Below, one piece after another: positions 8,889 through 16,983 of a stretch of DNA of 35,522 nt. Location of the stretch: the IMG/VR virus record IMGVR_UViG_3300034190_003502, positions 1 through 35,522 of that record. One strand, given 5' to 3'. The position numbers were made by a program, and so were the translations under genes. This stretch comes from a virus. The notes under the pieces were generated by a model, which was not told the origin of the DNA, searched no databases, and saw only the letters and a list, made by a program, of their open reading frames with translations. Each line of letters opens with the position of its first letter. The stretch's first letter is position 1.

Positions 8889-9349
8889 TCGACACCTGTG
8901 CTTCCGAAACCACCTTGTCTATTTGTTTTTTCTTTTGGTGCTTCATCAATTTCAGTAAAGTCGGTGGAAAGGTTTTTCACAAGTTCACACTGGGCAACTC
9001 TTTCACCGTCCCGAATGTGAAAGATTTTATCCGTATTGTTGACCATTGGCACAAAAACTTCTTCGACGTAATCAGAGTCGATGATGCCCTCGGAGACAGA
9101 CAAGCCAATCCCTTTTTTAGCAGCCATTCCAGATCGCGTGTGAATACGAACAGAATAACCATGGGGGATGTCCATGATCAATCCTGTGGGAACAAGCACT
9201 CGCTCTCTTGGATTCAATTTTAGTGGTTCATCAACGCAGGCATACAGATCGTAGCAAGCCGATCCCGGTGTCGCTTGATGAGGAAGTTTTGCTTTTTCAA
9301 AAACTTTAAAACACCCAACTTTTTGGGGAAATCTAATCGCTGTGTTCAT
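8885..9349 (-). CDS. dut: Trimeric dUTPase
   Basis: This 154-residue dUTP diphosphatase makes dUMP and pyrophosphate, keeping uracil out of DNA and feeding dTMP synthesis. All five motifs are present: PGSACYDLYA (28-37), RSGMA (72-76), EGIIDSDYVEEV (87-98), GERVAQ (115-120) and the C-terminal NRQGGFGSTG (143-152). Length is normal for the homotrimeric class. It is a nucleotide-metabolism gene placed between the fibre genes and the GT11-colitose run, and it overlaps the GT11 start by 4 nt. It follows a 14-nt gap after the 74-residue protein. Confidence 0.97.
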   Translation of the reverse strand: MNTAIRFPQKVGCFKVFEKAKLPHQATPGSACYDLYACVDEPLKLNPRERVLVPTGLIMDIPHGYSVRIHTRSGMAAKKGIGLSVSEGIIDSDYVEEVFVPMVNNTDKIFHIRDGERVAQCELVKNLSTDFTEIDEAPKEKTNRQGGFGSTGVE

Positions 9350-9363
9350 AATAAAAATAATCC

Positions 9364-9588
9364 TTAAACTTGAAGAGTTTCTTTTGTGTCAGGACTCTTC
9401 TGAATAATTATAGTCTGTGGTTCCTCTAAGTAAACTGTAATCTTTGAGTGATTTGATTTTTGTATTGTTAGATTTTCTTGATCACCACTCACCACGACAT
9501 CAACAGGATCTTCTATCTCCAAAACATTGTTTGAGTTTAGTCCTGTGATCGTGGGATCAACTGGAGTGTCCACACTCAACAAATTCAT
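9364..9588 (-). CDS. Small acidic beta-rich protein, probably virion-associated
   Basis: This 74-residue protein has no family I recognise. Its composition is alternating hydrophobic and polar (VVVSGDQENLTIQKS, KITVYLEEPQTIIIQKS), which suggests a small beta-sheet protein. It is the last gene of a run of structural-looking genes (collagen-like fibre, beta-helix, BppU-N-like protein), and its ATG overlaps the upstream stop by 4 nt. A role as a small fibre or baseplate accessory is inferred only from position and composition. Confidence 0.6.
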   Translation of the reverse strand: MNLLSVDTPVDPTITGLNSNNVLEIEDPVDVVVSGDQENLTIQKSNHSKITVYLEEPQTIIIQKSPDTKETLQV

Positions 9589-10043
9589 CGCGTCACATTT
9601 TCTCTTGCTTGGAAACGACCTTCGATCAACCTCGTAACCGTATCACCCGTGATCAATTCTAAATCATAAAAGTTTCTACCAGACGGAAGATTCGCAGATG
9701 TCACAGGATCAAATTGAATAAAAATACCACCCGATGTTCCGGTCGCACCTGTAGAGGATGCGTTCAGTTTGATGTCACCTGTGCCTCCAACGCCAGAGCC
9801 GATTGTAAACTCTCCGGTGGAACCACCCCCAGTCACTCCGCCACTATGAACCACTCCACTGACTCCGTTCATGGTCGCACCAGTAATAAAAAGGGCAACG
9901 CCAGAGTCGTTTGGACTGCGACGAACTTGCATCCTCGCAGTGTAGTTGTTGAGGTCAATCACCGATCCAGATGAATCTTTATACAAAGCAAAAAGTTTAA
10001 AAGTTGTGCCTTTATCGTGACTGATAGTGTATTCGGTAGCCAT
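9585..10043 (-). CDS. Phage structural protein with BppU-N-like domain
   Basis: This 152-residue protein begins with a stretch like the N-terminal domain of phage baseplate/tail proteins of the BppU/DUF2479 type: GTTFKLFALYKDSSGSVIDL, then NNYTARMQVRRSP (about 28-44). The middle is rich in Gly, Ser and Thr (VVHSGGVTGGGSTGEFTIG), followed by YDLELITGDTVTRLIEGRF. The pattern suggests a small beta-sandwich used as an adaptor between tail proteins. It follows the beta-helix protein by 18 nt and precedes a small beta-rich protein. AGGAGA lies about 7 nt before the ATG. Structural role is inferred; precise position in the virion is unknown. Confidence 0.65.
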   Translation of the reverse strand: MATEYTISHDKGTTFKLFALYKDSSGSVIDLNNYTARMQVRRSPNDSGVALFITGATMNGVSGVVHSGGVTGGGSTGEFTIGSGVGGTGDIKLNASSTGATGTSGGIFIQFDPVTSANLPSGRNFYDLELITGDTVTRLIEGRFQARENVTR

Positions 10044-10061
10044 GTGATTCTCCTACCCTAT

Positions 10062-11225
10062 TTAGGAAACTGAAACAAACTCAAAGTCTTCGTTTTGAAT
10101 CGCACCGAGATTCATACTGCCTGCTCCGGCTTTCTTGTAAAGTGCAGAGTCTCTGCGAATCCGATAGTCTTGGTTTGCATAATCTACAAAATCTGTTGTT
10201 GCAACTGCGGTGACTGTAAAAAGATTTTCGTATTCATCAAGGTTCTGAAAGTTTCCAGATGTTGCATCGCCAATACCAATCTGTGAACCGAGCAGTCTAT
10301 CATCATCGTTTGCATTCGCAGTAACGGCAAAGCCACCAACATCGTAAATAATATTATTTTCCACCAACACACCACCTTGAGTTTGAGCAGCGGCATCAGA
10401 GTCAATACCGTTTCCACCCATACGAGTGATTGTGTTACCGAAGAATGTTCCGTTTCTACCCTCTGATGTTGACAAGTCAGCGATGCCGTTGCCGTGTAGA
10501 TTGTCAATCACGCAGTTTATAATGATTGGTGAAATGGTATCGCACTTGACACCGTTTCCGTTTCCACTACCCGATGTTCCTGATCCGTAGAGTCGGCAGT
10601 TGATGAGCGTGCTGTAATGTGTTCCACCATTATTGACCATATTATCTAACTTAGTTCCACCTGCGACAAACTCACACATTACACATTTTGCACCAAAGTT
10701 GGAGTGAACCCGTGCGTTGTTGTTGCTCGCACTTGCATTTGCACCAAACTTCATAAACAATCCGTGATGAAAGTTGCGAAGAGATTCTGCAAAGGTAGAG
10801 TTGAGAACACCACCCTGATTGTATGATGTGCTTGTGTTTTCTAAATACAAACATTTGTAAACCGTGGATGTTCCAGCAGCATCAAAAATCGTGCCGTTAT
10901 TCGTTCGGATGATTTTTGGATAGTCAGTCGTGTCAAGATGTGACTGTGAATCATCGGACCACTTTGGCTCAAGAAGATTACCGCTTGCATCTGCACCGAC
11001 CCAGAAGTGTGGATTGTCTGCGTTCGGGTCGGTGGATGACGGAACCAACTCTGCGGTTACGGTGTAGGTTCCGGCAAGAAAAATCCAACGAGTGTTTTGT
11101 CTTGTCTCTGCAATGATATCGGATGTCCACGAAGTTCCCGTGATTGCTGCTTTTGCGTTTGCAGCAGATGACCCGTCCTGTAAGCCTGCTCCCGATGGTG
11201 AATAGTAAACGTCAGTGAGTGCCAT
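10062..11225 (-). CDS. Right-handed parallel beta-helix tail-fibre/spike-like protein
   Basis: This 387-residue protein has the composition of a pectate-lyase-like beta-helix. It has repeated short turns rich in Asn and Gly, for example INCRLYGSG, INCVIDNLHGNGIADLS, FFGNTITRMGGNGID and VENNIIYDVGGFAV (about 207-300). The N-terminus (VYYSPSGAGLQDGSSAANA) resembles polysaccharide-binding spike proteins that begin with YVSPSG-like stretches. A catalytic site cannot be named, so it may bind or cleave a surface glycan. It lies between the collagen-like fibre gene (3-nt gap) and a BppU-N-like structural gene, consistent with a receptor-binding or fibre module. Confidence 0.8.
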   Translation of the reverse strand: MALTDVYYSPSGAGLQDGSSAANAKAAITGTSWTSDIIAETRQNTRWIFLAGTYTVTAELVPSSTDPNADNPHFWVGADASGNLLEPKWSDDSQSHLDTTDYPKIIRTNNGTIFDAAGTSTVYKCLYLENTSTSYNQGGVLNSTFAESLRNFHHGLFMKFGANASASNNNARVHSNFGAKCVMCEFVAGGTKLDNMVNNGGTHYSTLINCRLYGSGTSGSGNGNGVKCDTISPIIINCVIDNLHGNGIADLSTSEGRNGTFFGNTITRMGGNGIDSDAAAQTQGGVLVENNIIYDVGGFAVTANANDDDRLLGSQIGIGDATSGNFQNLDEYENLFTVTAVATTDFVDYANQDYRIRRDSALYKKAGAGSMNLGAIQNEDFEFVSVS

Positions 11226-11228
11226 TCA

Positions 11229-12326
11229 TTACCTCGTTTCGTAAGTTACAAACATTTGTGCCTGTGTAGAGCCAGAGGCGTTACTAATAACATCAAAGAA
11301 CAAAAACCCACCAGCCGTGACCGATGTGTTATTGAGTAGGGTGGATGATCCTGTAGTGCCTTCAATTCCTAGCGTTCCACCAGTCAACGAACTTGTGGCT
11401 GGATTCCCAAAATCAGGTCCGGCGATAATTGCACCTGCCGTGAATCCACCAGAGCCATTCACCTTCACATCAATATTTGTAAGTGTTGCGTTATAGGGGA
11501 ACCTATGCAATGAATCTGTTTTTTGTCCGGTTGCAATAGCCGACGAAGCAGAGATTGTAAATGTTGCAACACCATTCGCCACACCCAAGACATCACCAGT
11601 GGCTCCGTTGAAAGATTTTACGGTAAATTTACTAAGTTTTATAAACTCCATAGGAGTATCACCTGCAAATACCGTAAGATTGCTTTCATTGACAAGAAGG
11701 GAGGGGTCCGTAGAATCGCCCCCAGCACCGCCAGCCGCCAATATTGTGGTTGGGAATGAATAAGTTAGTGGTTCAAACGGTCCAGAACCAAAGCCCGATC
11801 CGGGCTTTCCTATCTTAAATGTATTTGTCGTGCTAATGTTGGCAAGACCACCATGTGAAGTAATTCCACCTGACGCAGAGATACCAGCAACTTGTATTGT
11901 GAGATCAGTTGTGCTGACTGCACCAGTAAGACCGTTGAAAGAGTTTACACCTTCAATATTACCAGTGGCTCCATTGAAAGTATTTACACCCTCAACCGCC
12001 CCGGTTGCTCCATTGAAAGATGCAACAAACTCATCAACGGGACCAGTTGCCCCTGTCGCACCAACGGCTCCAGTAGCACCAGTGGCTCCCGTAGATCCAG
12101 TCGATCCTGTCGATCCAGTCGATCCGGTGGCTCCTGTGTCACCAGTAGATCCTGTAGATCCTGTATCACCAGTGGAGCCTGTCGTGCCTGTTGCACCAGT
12201 CAATCCAAGCGGCAAAAGATTAAAGACTGTGCCATTCCACTCCCAAACCTTCGTGCCTACACCAAAGGTGGAGCCGACTGTCGGAGTTGATGCAGTTGTG
12301 CCAGAAGTAGGAAACTTAAAGGACAT
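11229..12326 (-). CDS. Collagen-like tail-fibre protein with FNGxTG repeats
   Basis: This 365-residue protein has a short N-terminal domain ([20 protein letters not shown] ... VWEWNGTVF), typical of marine phage fibres. Then come 19 uninterrupted Gly-X-Y triplets (residues 41-97), 17 with Thr in the Y position (GAT, GST, GDT). Next are three F-N-G-x-T-G repeats (near 104, 118 and 130) and a fourth near residue 240, and a C-terminal beta-rich domain ending MFVTYETR. The collagen stretch should form a trimeric rod and the C-terminus a distal head. The Thr-rich GXT triplets resemble O-glycosylated collagen-like proteins of Bacillus exosporium. A glycosyltransferase gene lies immediately upstream with a 1-nt overlap. 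Confidence 0.88.
   Translation of the reverse strand: MSFKFPTSGTTASTPTVGSTFGVGTKVWEWNGTVFNLLPLGLTGATGTTGSTGDTGSTGSTGDTGATGSTGSTGSTGSTGATGATGAVGATGATGPVDEFVASFNGATGAVEGVNTFNGATGNIEGVNSFNGLTGAVSTTDLTIQVAGISASGGITSHGGLANISTTNTFKIGKPGSGFGSGPFEPLTYSFPTTILAAGGAGGDSTDPSLLVNESNLTVFAGDTPMEFIKLSKFTVKSFNGATGDVLGVANGVATFTISASSAIATGQKTDSLHRFPYNATLTNIDVKVNGSGGFTAGAIIAGPDFGNPATSSLTGGTLGIEGTTGSSTLLNNTSVTAGGFLFFDVISNASGSTQAQMFVTYETR
12036..12206 (-). repeat. Collagen-like GXT codon repeat
   Basis: Nine-base periodic DNA encodes 19 Gly-X-Y triplets inside the fibre gene (residues 41-97). The near-identical units make the tract prone to slippage and length change, which could vary fibre length. It is coding sequence, not a CRISPR array or an intergenic repeat. 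Confidence 0.9.
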
Positions 12327-13624
12327 TACCTAACCTTTTTCTTTTTGCCTCTCCTTTTATTTATCTTAACTTCTGCCTCTTTTTGTTTCCTAATTTCAGC
12401 CCTACGCATTTTATCTTCGATTTCAGCCTTCGCTTTCAAGGCTTCGTTTTGCTGATGTTTTTGCTGCTGCTCCTCAAGCCAATTTGCATAGTGTCGGAAA
12501 TTGTTTACGATTCTCTCTTCTTGTTCTTTTGCAAATTTCTTTTCAGAAAGGAGTTTGTTGCTAGCCTCAAGACCAGCCATCATGTCTCCAGCATAAAAAG
12601 CCACAGAGGCAAGTTCGTCCCAACACATCCATCCGTAGATATCAGCGTTCAAGAAAAGAATATCTTGATGGGGATACGGAATCTTCACAGCCTGTTGTGC
12701 AAACATATACGCCAGCCTTGGGTTTCCATTTTCTCTATGGATTCTGGCAAGTTGATACAAAGGTTCAGATCTATGTGGTCGCATGTTCCACGCTTGGAGG
12801 AAGTGGTCTTGAGCCTGCTCCCACGGCTTATTGAGAAGACATTTGCAGATTGCCACTCGATAGACTGAATACCAAACTTCTTCTTCCCATCCACCCATCT
12901 CAGCACGCTTTTGATACCACTCTAGTGCTTTTTCAAATTCCTGTGCGTCAAACCAAGATTGAGCGGCGTAAAAAGTGTAACGATGATTTTCGGGTTCGTA
13001 GTTTTCGTTTTCTGGATTTGTCAAACAATCAATCAAAGTTTCGGCATCTTTTGAATATTTTGCCTTTTGATCGTCCTTGAATTCTTTGGTTCGATTACCC
13101 ATCGTTCTGGCTTCGATATGATAATCGCCACCAATTTTATCGAGTGTAGCCTCACCCAAGCCTTGATCTCGTTTGCCTACGCAGTCTGCGTATTCGTGAA
13201 TAACACCTTTGTATTCCCAGCCAAGACCCGTTTTAAACATTTGATGTCTCCACCAGTTGAAGTCGCCTCGGTGAATCCAAAGTGCATACGCATCATGCTC
13301 TCCAAAATTTTCTGGGTATTTAAAATTACCCTCGACTATATCATCAGCGTCGATGACCCAAGCGTAGTCTGCCTTTCCGTCACAGTTTCTTAGAGACTGA
13401 GTTCTTGACTTACCAAAACCTTGCCATGGAATATCGTGTACCTCACCCGGAATACCTTTCTCTTCAAAGAATTCCTTGATGATTTCTTTTGTTTTGTCGG
13501 TTGATCCGGTGTCAGAGATGTCGTACCGATCAATATACGGAGCCATTGACTCAAGGCATTCACGAATGATATGCTCTTCATCTTTAACAATCATACACAA
13601 AGTTACAGTAGGTCTTTTACTCAT
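12326..13624 (-). CDS. Family 2 glycosyltransferase with TPR-like C-terminal region
   Basis: This 432-residue protein begins with a GT2 domain: [19 protein letters not shown] (8-26), [12 protein letters not shown] (37-48), and a metal-binding DADD (92-95). Helical repeats of TPR character follow around 215-350 ([31 protein letters not shown]). The tail is strongly basic and Lys/Glu rich (about 380-432). Related GT2-TPR proteins glycosylate peptides or polysaccharides. It ends 1 nt into the collagen-like fibre gene, which makes that Thr-rich protein an attractive substrate, but this is inference. A GATAAATA motif lies 39 nt upstream. No membrane segment is seen. Confidence 0.87.
   Translation of the reverse strand: MSKRPTVTLCMIVKDEEHIIRECLESMAPYIDRYDISDTGSTDKTKEIIKEFFEEKGIPGEVHDIPWQGFGKSRTQSLRNCDGKADYAWVIDADDIVEGNFKYPENFGEHDAYALWIHRGDFNWWRHQMFKTGLGWEYKGVIHEYADCVGKRDQGLGEATLDKIGGDYHIEARTMGNRTKEFKDDQKAKYSKDAETLIDCLTNPENENYEPENHRYTFYAAQSWFDAQEFEKALEWYQKRAEMGGWEEEVWYSVYRVAICKCLLNKPWEQAQDHFLQAWNMRPHRSEPLYQLARIHRENGNPRLAYMFAQQAVKIPYPHQDILFLNADIYGWMCWDELASVAFYAGDMMAGLEASNKLLSEKKFAKEQEERIVNNFRHYANWLEEQQQKHQQNEALKAKAEIEDKMRRAEIRKQKEAEVKINKRRGKKKKVR
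12358..12365 (-). promoter_or_regulatory. Candidate late promoter GATAAATA before the collagen-like fibre gene
   Basis: GATAAATA lies 32 nt upstream of the fibre ATG, inside the Lys-rich tail of the GT2 gene. It is a 7-of-8 match to the T4 late consensus, and late expression is expected for a fibre. The Lys-rich coding sequence makes chance AT-rich matches more likely. Confidence 0.4.
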
Positions 13625-13634
13625 AATATTCCTT

Positions 13635-14375
13635 TCAAAGTGACCACAAGTTGTCGCTTAGGTATTTATCTAAAACAATTCGGTCTTTATGACACTCATA
13701 GATTTTTTGAAAATGTTTGATTTGTGGGATTTGTTTGTGTTGCTCATTTTCATTTAGACCGTATCTTTTGAATTTCTCTGCCGATCCGCCTTTTGTGTAC
13801 CAACTTTCGTGATAAGATCTTACCCACTTTCCCATGTCATAAAATGTCATGCCCGTCATAAAGATTTCTTTGACCTCGTACATTAACATAAGAAGAACAC
13901 CGTTGTACCCTGTATTTGGTAGACACGTTTCCTCGCCGCCCTGACTTGCTATGAACTTCCTAAGACCATTTTCTCCCTCAAAAACTTCTGATGAAACTTG
14001 ATGATATGGAACACCAACATCCTTCAAAAAATCACCAGTTTTTTCGTAGAGATCTCCGGGTGTTTGTGCGCAAATCAAACACTCACATTTTTTCATATCA
14101 TAGTAATCGTCTTCTGTGAACGAGTTCATGTCGTGATCGTTATAACTATGCACGATTATATCAGTTCTGCTACCGTAGTCTTTTGCGACATCATCTCCAC
14201 GAAGAATGTCACCAGTTCGAACCACCAAATCATAAGAGTCAATTTTTTCCCCGTAACCAGTGTCAACATTTTGAGGTGCAGGACCGACGTATGCAATTCT
14301 TTTATCTTTCAGAAGACTAGCGAGGTTCTCGTCTTTAACATAGTTTTCTCCAAGTGGTTTTTCAATCCAATCCAT
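13635..14375 (-). CDS. GT29-like (sialyltransferase-family-like) glycosyltransferase
   Basis: This 246-residue protein shows a pattern like the GT29 sialylmotifs. The L-like part is RIAYVGPAPQNVDTG then GEKIDSYDLVVRTGD (26-56). The S-like part is CLPNTGYNGVLLMLMYEVKE then IFMTGMTFYDM (151-181), followed by a candidate catalytic His (H189 in RSYHESWY). GT29 enzymes use CMP-activated sugars. A CMP-sugar synthetase-like gene lies about 4 kb upstream in the same gene run, so a CMP-sugar donor is plausible. No membrane anchor is present, unlike eukaryotic members. It overlaps the cyclase gene by 14 nt. Assignment rests on motif likeness and needs a structure-level comparison. Confidence 0.68.
   Translation of the reverse strand: MDWIEKPLGENYVKDENLASLLKDKRIAYVGPAPQNVDTGYGEKIDSYDLVVRTGDILRGDDVAKDYGSRTDIIVHSYNDHDMNSFTEDDYYDMKKCECLICAQTPGDLYEKTGDFLKDVGVPYHQVSSEVFEGENGLRKFIASQGGEETCLPNTGYNGVLLMLMYEVKEIFMTGMTFYDMGKWVRSYHESWYTKGGSAEKFKRYGLNENEQHKQIPQIKHFQKIYECHKDRIVLDKYLSDNLWSL
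13663..13670 (-). promoter_or_regulatory. Candidate late promoter GATAAATA before the GT2-TPR gene
   Basis: GATAAATA lies 39 nt upstream of the GT2-TPR start, inside the end of the GT29-like gene. It is a 7-of-8 match to the T4 late consensus TATAAATA. It would place this transferase and the fibre genes after it under late expression. Confidence 0.4.
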
Positions 14376-15426
14376 GTTTAATTAGTTCCTTCCACTCAGT
14401 GATGAGATTTTTTACGGTGTCATCTTTAGTCATGTTTTTTACGAACATAACCCCTGCCCTTTCGCAGAAGATAAATCTGTAATCAGTTTTAGTGTTCTTT
14501 TTGTCCTTTTTCAGATAGGTAATCATATCATCAATGCTTAAATTTTCAATACAAAAAGTTTTATAAATTTTAGACATAATCTTATTATACTTTTTGTAAT
14601 CATCCTCACTCATAAAGCCCTGAGTGTATGAGATATAATTAGCACAGTCCATGCCATATGCCACTGCGATCCCATGAGGAATTGCGTTGTTCAACGCACC
14701 CTCTATTGCATGACCAAATGAGTGACCATAATTCAAAATGATTCTTTCTCCCGTGTCAAACTCATCATTCTCAATGAATTTTTCTTTGATTGATAAGCAT
14801 CTTGAGATCAACTTTAAGATTGGTGTCTCACCCGAAAAGCATTTTTTAAATAAAGACAAACTATCATCACCAGCGATCATCACATAATGAAGTAGTTCAC
14901 CAAACCCAGACATTCTTTGTTCTTCTGACAAGGTGTCAAGGAATGTAACATCAATATAAACGGCACTCGGTGGATAAAAATTACCTAAAGTATTTTTGTA
15001 TCCCGCAAAGTTAATAGATGTTTTTGATCCAATGCAACTATCCCCTTGGGACAATAAGGTTGTGGGAATAAATACCCATTCAATCCCACGGAACAAAATC
15101 GAGGAAACAAAAGAGGTGACATCTTGTGTGACACCACCACCCATGGCAACAAGTTTTGTTCGCCTTGTTACACCGAGATCCAAAAGTTTTTCAATAAGTT
15201 CTTTTGCACCATCATATGACTTTTGCCATTCAGACGCGGATAACTTTACAAAATTGACTGCATCAAAAAAGTCTTTTCGTGAGTCGTAAAGATAATCATC
15301 AATTACAAAAATGACCTCTTCATCTCGATACTTCTCAATGACTTTTTTATGATCACAAAAATTAACAAAGTAATCTTTGATTGAAGAGTTGATTTCAATA
15401 TCACTCACAGAGAAATCCTCCATCAA
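14362..15426 (-). CDS. Dehydroquinate-synthase-like sugar phosphate cyclase
   Basis: This 354-residue protein belongs to the AroB/sugar phosphate cyclase superfamily. It has the NAD-binding GGGVTQDVTSF (96-106), then PTTLLSQGDSCIGSKTSIN (121-139) and KNTLGNFYPP (144-153). Metal ligands expected from DHQ synthase are present: E177, H235 and H251. The lysine three residues after the metal-binding Glu in DHQ synthases (AEviK) is His180 here (GELLH), and GVTQDVTSF differs from the usual GVIGDLAGF. These changes and the neighbours argue against shikimate synthesis. More likely it cyclises a sugar phosphate to a keto-cyclitol for a surface sugar. Substrate is unknown. It overlaps the SDR gene by 26 nt. 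Confidence 0.85.
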   Translation of the reverse strand: MMEDFSVSDIEINSSIKDYFVNFCDHKKVIEKYRDEEVIFVIDDYLYDSRKDFFDAVNFVKLSASEWQKSYDGAKELIEKLLDLGVTRRTKLVAMGGGVTQDVTSFVSSILFRGIEWVFIPTTLLSQGDSCIGSKTSINFAGYKNTLGNFYPPSAVYIDVTFLDTLSEEQRMSGFGELLHYVMIAGDDSLSLFKKCFSGETPILKLISRCLSIKEKFIENDEFDTGERIILNYGHSFGHAIEGALNNAIPHGIAVAYGMDCANYISYTQGFMSEDDYKKYNKIMSKIYKTFCIENLSIDDMITYLKKDKKNTKTDYRFIFCERAGVMFVKNMTKDDTVKNLITEWKELIKHGLD

Positions 15427-16105
15427 CGACTATGTTCTGTCCGGTGATGTAGGTATTTTGATCGCCACACAAGAACATGACAGCGTTTGCCATCTCCTCA
15501 GTAGTACCAAGTCTACCCATTGGCACTCTACCTTCAACTTCACAAATGCCCTCTTCACCTAAAACTTTTTGGGTCAAGTCTGTTTTTGTAAATCCGGGTG
15601 AAACTGCATTCACCAAAACACCATGCTTCGCTAGTTCAAGAGAAAGAGTTTTTGTCATGCCGATAAGACAAGACTTTGACATGGTATAAAGAAGTCTATG
15701 CTCTCTTGAAACGACCCCGTAGATAGACGATATGTTCACGATTCGTCCATAGCCTCTTTGACGCATATTTTTCGCAACAATTTGACTAATTTTGAATGGT
15801 GCTTTGACATTCACCGACATGAGTGTTTCATAGTCCTCATCGGTAAATTCATCAAACGGTTTTACGATGTTAATGCCTGCGTTGTTGATGCAAATGTCAA
15901 AGTCCATGTCACGAATTTTTTCATAAAAACGCTCACAAGAATTTTTGTTTGTAAAATCAACCTGAAAAAACTCATTCGACTCACCTGTTGTGCAAGTGCC
16001 AAAAACGTAAGCACCTTTACGTTTCATCATATCGAAAATCTTTTTACCGATGCCTCTTGATGCACCTGTTACCAAGACCGCTTTTCCATTCAAGTTCATC
16101 GCCAC
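15401..16105 (-). CDS. Short-chain dehydrogenase/reductase (FabG-like)
   Basis: This 234-residue classical SDR has the cofactor motif TGASRGIG (13-20), NNAG (74-77), the catalytic Ser in ISSIYG (S126/S127) and YTMSK (Y140, K144). The C-terminus ITGQNIVVDGGF is typical of the family. Length is normal. Overlaps and proximity to the cyclase, HAD, SIS and aminotransferase genes suggest it oxidises or reduces a ring or sugar intermediate of the same pathway, rather than acting in fatty-acid synthesis. Coenzyme preference cannot be read with confidence. It lies 3 nt after the HAD gene. Confidence 0.93.
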   Translation of the reverse strand: MAMNLNGKAVLVTGASRGIGKKIFDMMKRKGAYVFGTCTTGESNEFFQVDFTNKNSCERFYEKIRDMDFDICINNAGINIVKPFDEFTDEDYETLMSVNVKAPFKISQIVAKNMRQRGYGRIVNISSIYGVVSREHRLLYTMSKSCLIGMTKTLSLELAKHGVLVNAVSPGFTKTDLTQKVLGEEGICEVEGRVPMGRLGTTEEMANAVMFLCGDQNTYITGQNIVVDGGFLCE

Positions 16106-16108
16106 CTC

Positions 16109-16420
16109 TTACACACAATTTTCAAAGTAGTTGTCAGCGTTATCGGCTTTATCATCAATATAGACATCTGCGGAAAACTTCACTCCGACTCGGAGATCGT
16201 GATAATGAACGCCCCACGCTTCTAATTGTTTCAATGTGATATCAGTCCAATCTTTACCCCGTGTCGCACCGCTACCTCTAGCGGTATCAATGATAATAGT
16301 ATGACCAGCATCATACAAATCATTCACATGTTTGATTCTTTTCACAAAAGGCTTTGCGTTTTCGTAATCTAAATCTTGTTGGGAACACAAAGTTCCATCG
16401 AGGTCAAAACAATAAATCAC
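16109..16420 (-). CDS. Small HAD-family phosphatase-like protein
   Basis: This 103-residue protein shows HAD motif I, FDLDGTLC (5-12, D6 and D8), a motif II-like IIDTARGS (about 43-50) and a motif IV-like ADVYIDDKADN (about 84-94). No cap domain is present, so it may act on a larger or protein-bound phosphate, or pair with a partner. Small HAD proteins of this kind occur in capsule and LPS gene clusters beside GmhA-like SIS genes, as here; the ATG overlaps the SIS stop by 4 nt. It could dephosphorylate an intermediate in the neighbouring sugar or cyclitol pathway. Substrate is unknown. Confidence 0.83.
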   Translation of the reverse strand: MIYCFDLDGTLCSQQDLDYENAKPFVKRIKHVNDLYDAGHTIIIDTARGSGATRGKDWTDITLKQLEAWGVHYHDLRVGVKFSADVYIDDKADNADNYFENCV

Positions 16421-16983
16421 GCAGTGCCATACTTTCTCACAAGTTCAGCCTTGATAGTTGGACACTTATGACCAAGATTGTAGACCATTTCGTAGAAACA
16501 CATGACAGAAAGAATTTCGTGCGTATGGAAGTAATCAGTCTCAAAGTTAACCTCTGGGATGTTTGGATCGAGGCAGTTTGATTGTGATCCCGAAATCAAA
16601 CCTGCGTTCCAATTATGTCTTTCATTTGCCCAATGCAAAGCAGAGATGACATTCTTAGAGTTTCCCGATCCAGAAAATCCTACCACCATACCCTTTTCGT
16701 TGGGATTAACGTAGTGTTCAAGCCAATTGGTAAAGATGTTTTCATAACCAAAATCGTTTGCGATTGAGGTGAGAAGTGATGGGCTGTCAAGACAATAAAC
16801 TCGTTTGTCTGTCAATCTTGTAATATCAGCGGCGGCGTGACTTGCCACTGCCATGTTGCCACCATTACCAAGGACATACACGGCTTCTGCATCTTTGATG
16901 CCCTGAATAATTTTAGACCACTCTTTAGTAGAAATACCCTTCTTAAATTTTTCTTCAAGATTTTCAAATGGTGCGTTTTTCAT
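16417..16983 (-). CDS. SIS-domain protein related to phosphoheptose isomerase, altered active site
   Basis: This 188-residue protein is of GmhA length and has the phosphosugar-binding loops GNGGNMAVASHAAADI (39-54) and GFSGSGNSKNV (102-112). In GmhA a Glu near the first helix and a His in the C-terminal Q-E-x-H motif do the isomerisation. Here the matching places read D53 and HEIL (155-158), so the usual His appears replaced by Leu. It may therefore be a divergent isomerase or a sugar-phosphate-binding protein rather than a sedoheptulose-7-phosphate isomerase. It is followed by the HAD gene (4-nt overlap) and preceded by the class III aminotransferase. AAGGGAACATGAA lies before the ATG. Confidence 0.85.
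   Translation of the reverse strand: MKNAPFENLEEKFKKGISTKEWSKIIQGIKDAEAVYVLGNGGNMAVASHAAADITRLTDKRVYCLDSPSLLTSIANDFGYENIFTNWLEHYVNPNEKGMVVGFSGSGNSKNVISALHWANERHNWNAGLISGSQSNCLDPNIPEVNFETDYFHTHEILSVMCFYEMVYNLGHKCPTIKAELVRKYGTA

Noticed and set aside
10058-10066. CCTAAATAG as a late promoter for the BppU-N-like gene
   Set aside because: It lies only 15 nt before the ATG, so transcription would begin in or after the ribosome-binding site; the motif also contains the stop codon of the upstream gene.
12036-12206. Repetitive DNA that could be taken for a CRISPR or tandem intergenic repeat
   Set aside because: The period is nine bases, in frame, and codes for Gly-X-Thr triplets.
11830-12333. Pro/Val/Ala-rich plus-strand open frame
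   Set aside because: It is the mirror of the collagen-like GXT repeat and has no independent support.
15064-15077. Near-palindrome GGGAATAAATACCC on the plus strand
   Set aside because: It lies in the middle of the conserved cyclase coding sequence (WVFIPTT region), with no plus-strand gene to drive.
14362-15426. Shikimate-pathway dehydroquinate synthase (aroB) as the simple annotation
   Set aside because: Active-site positions differ from AroB (His180 for Lys, GVTQDVTSF for GVIGDLAGF), no other shikimate genes are present and the neighbours are sugar genes.
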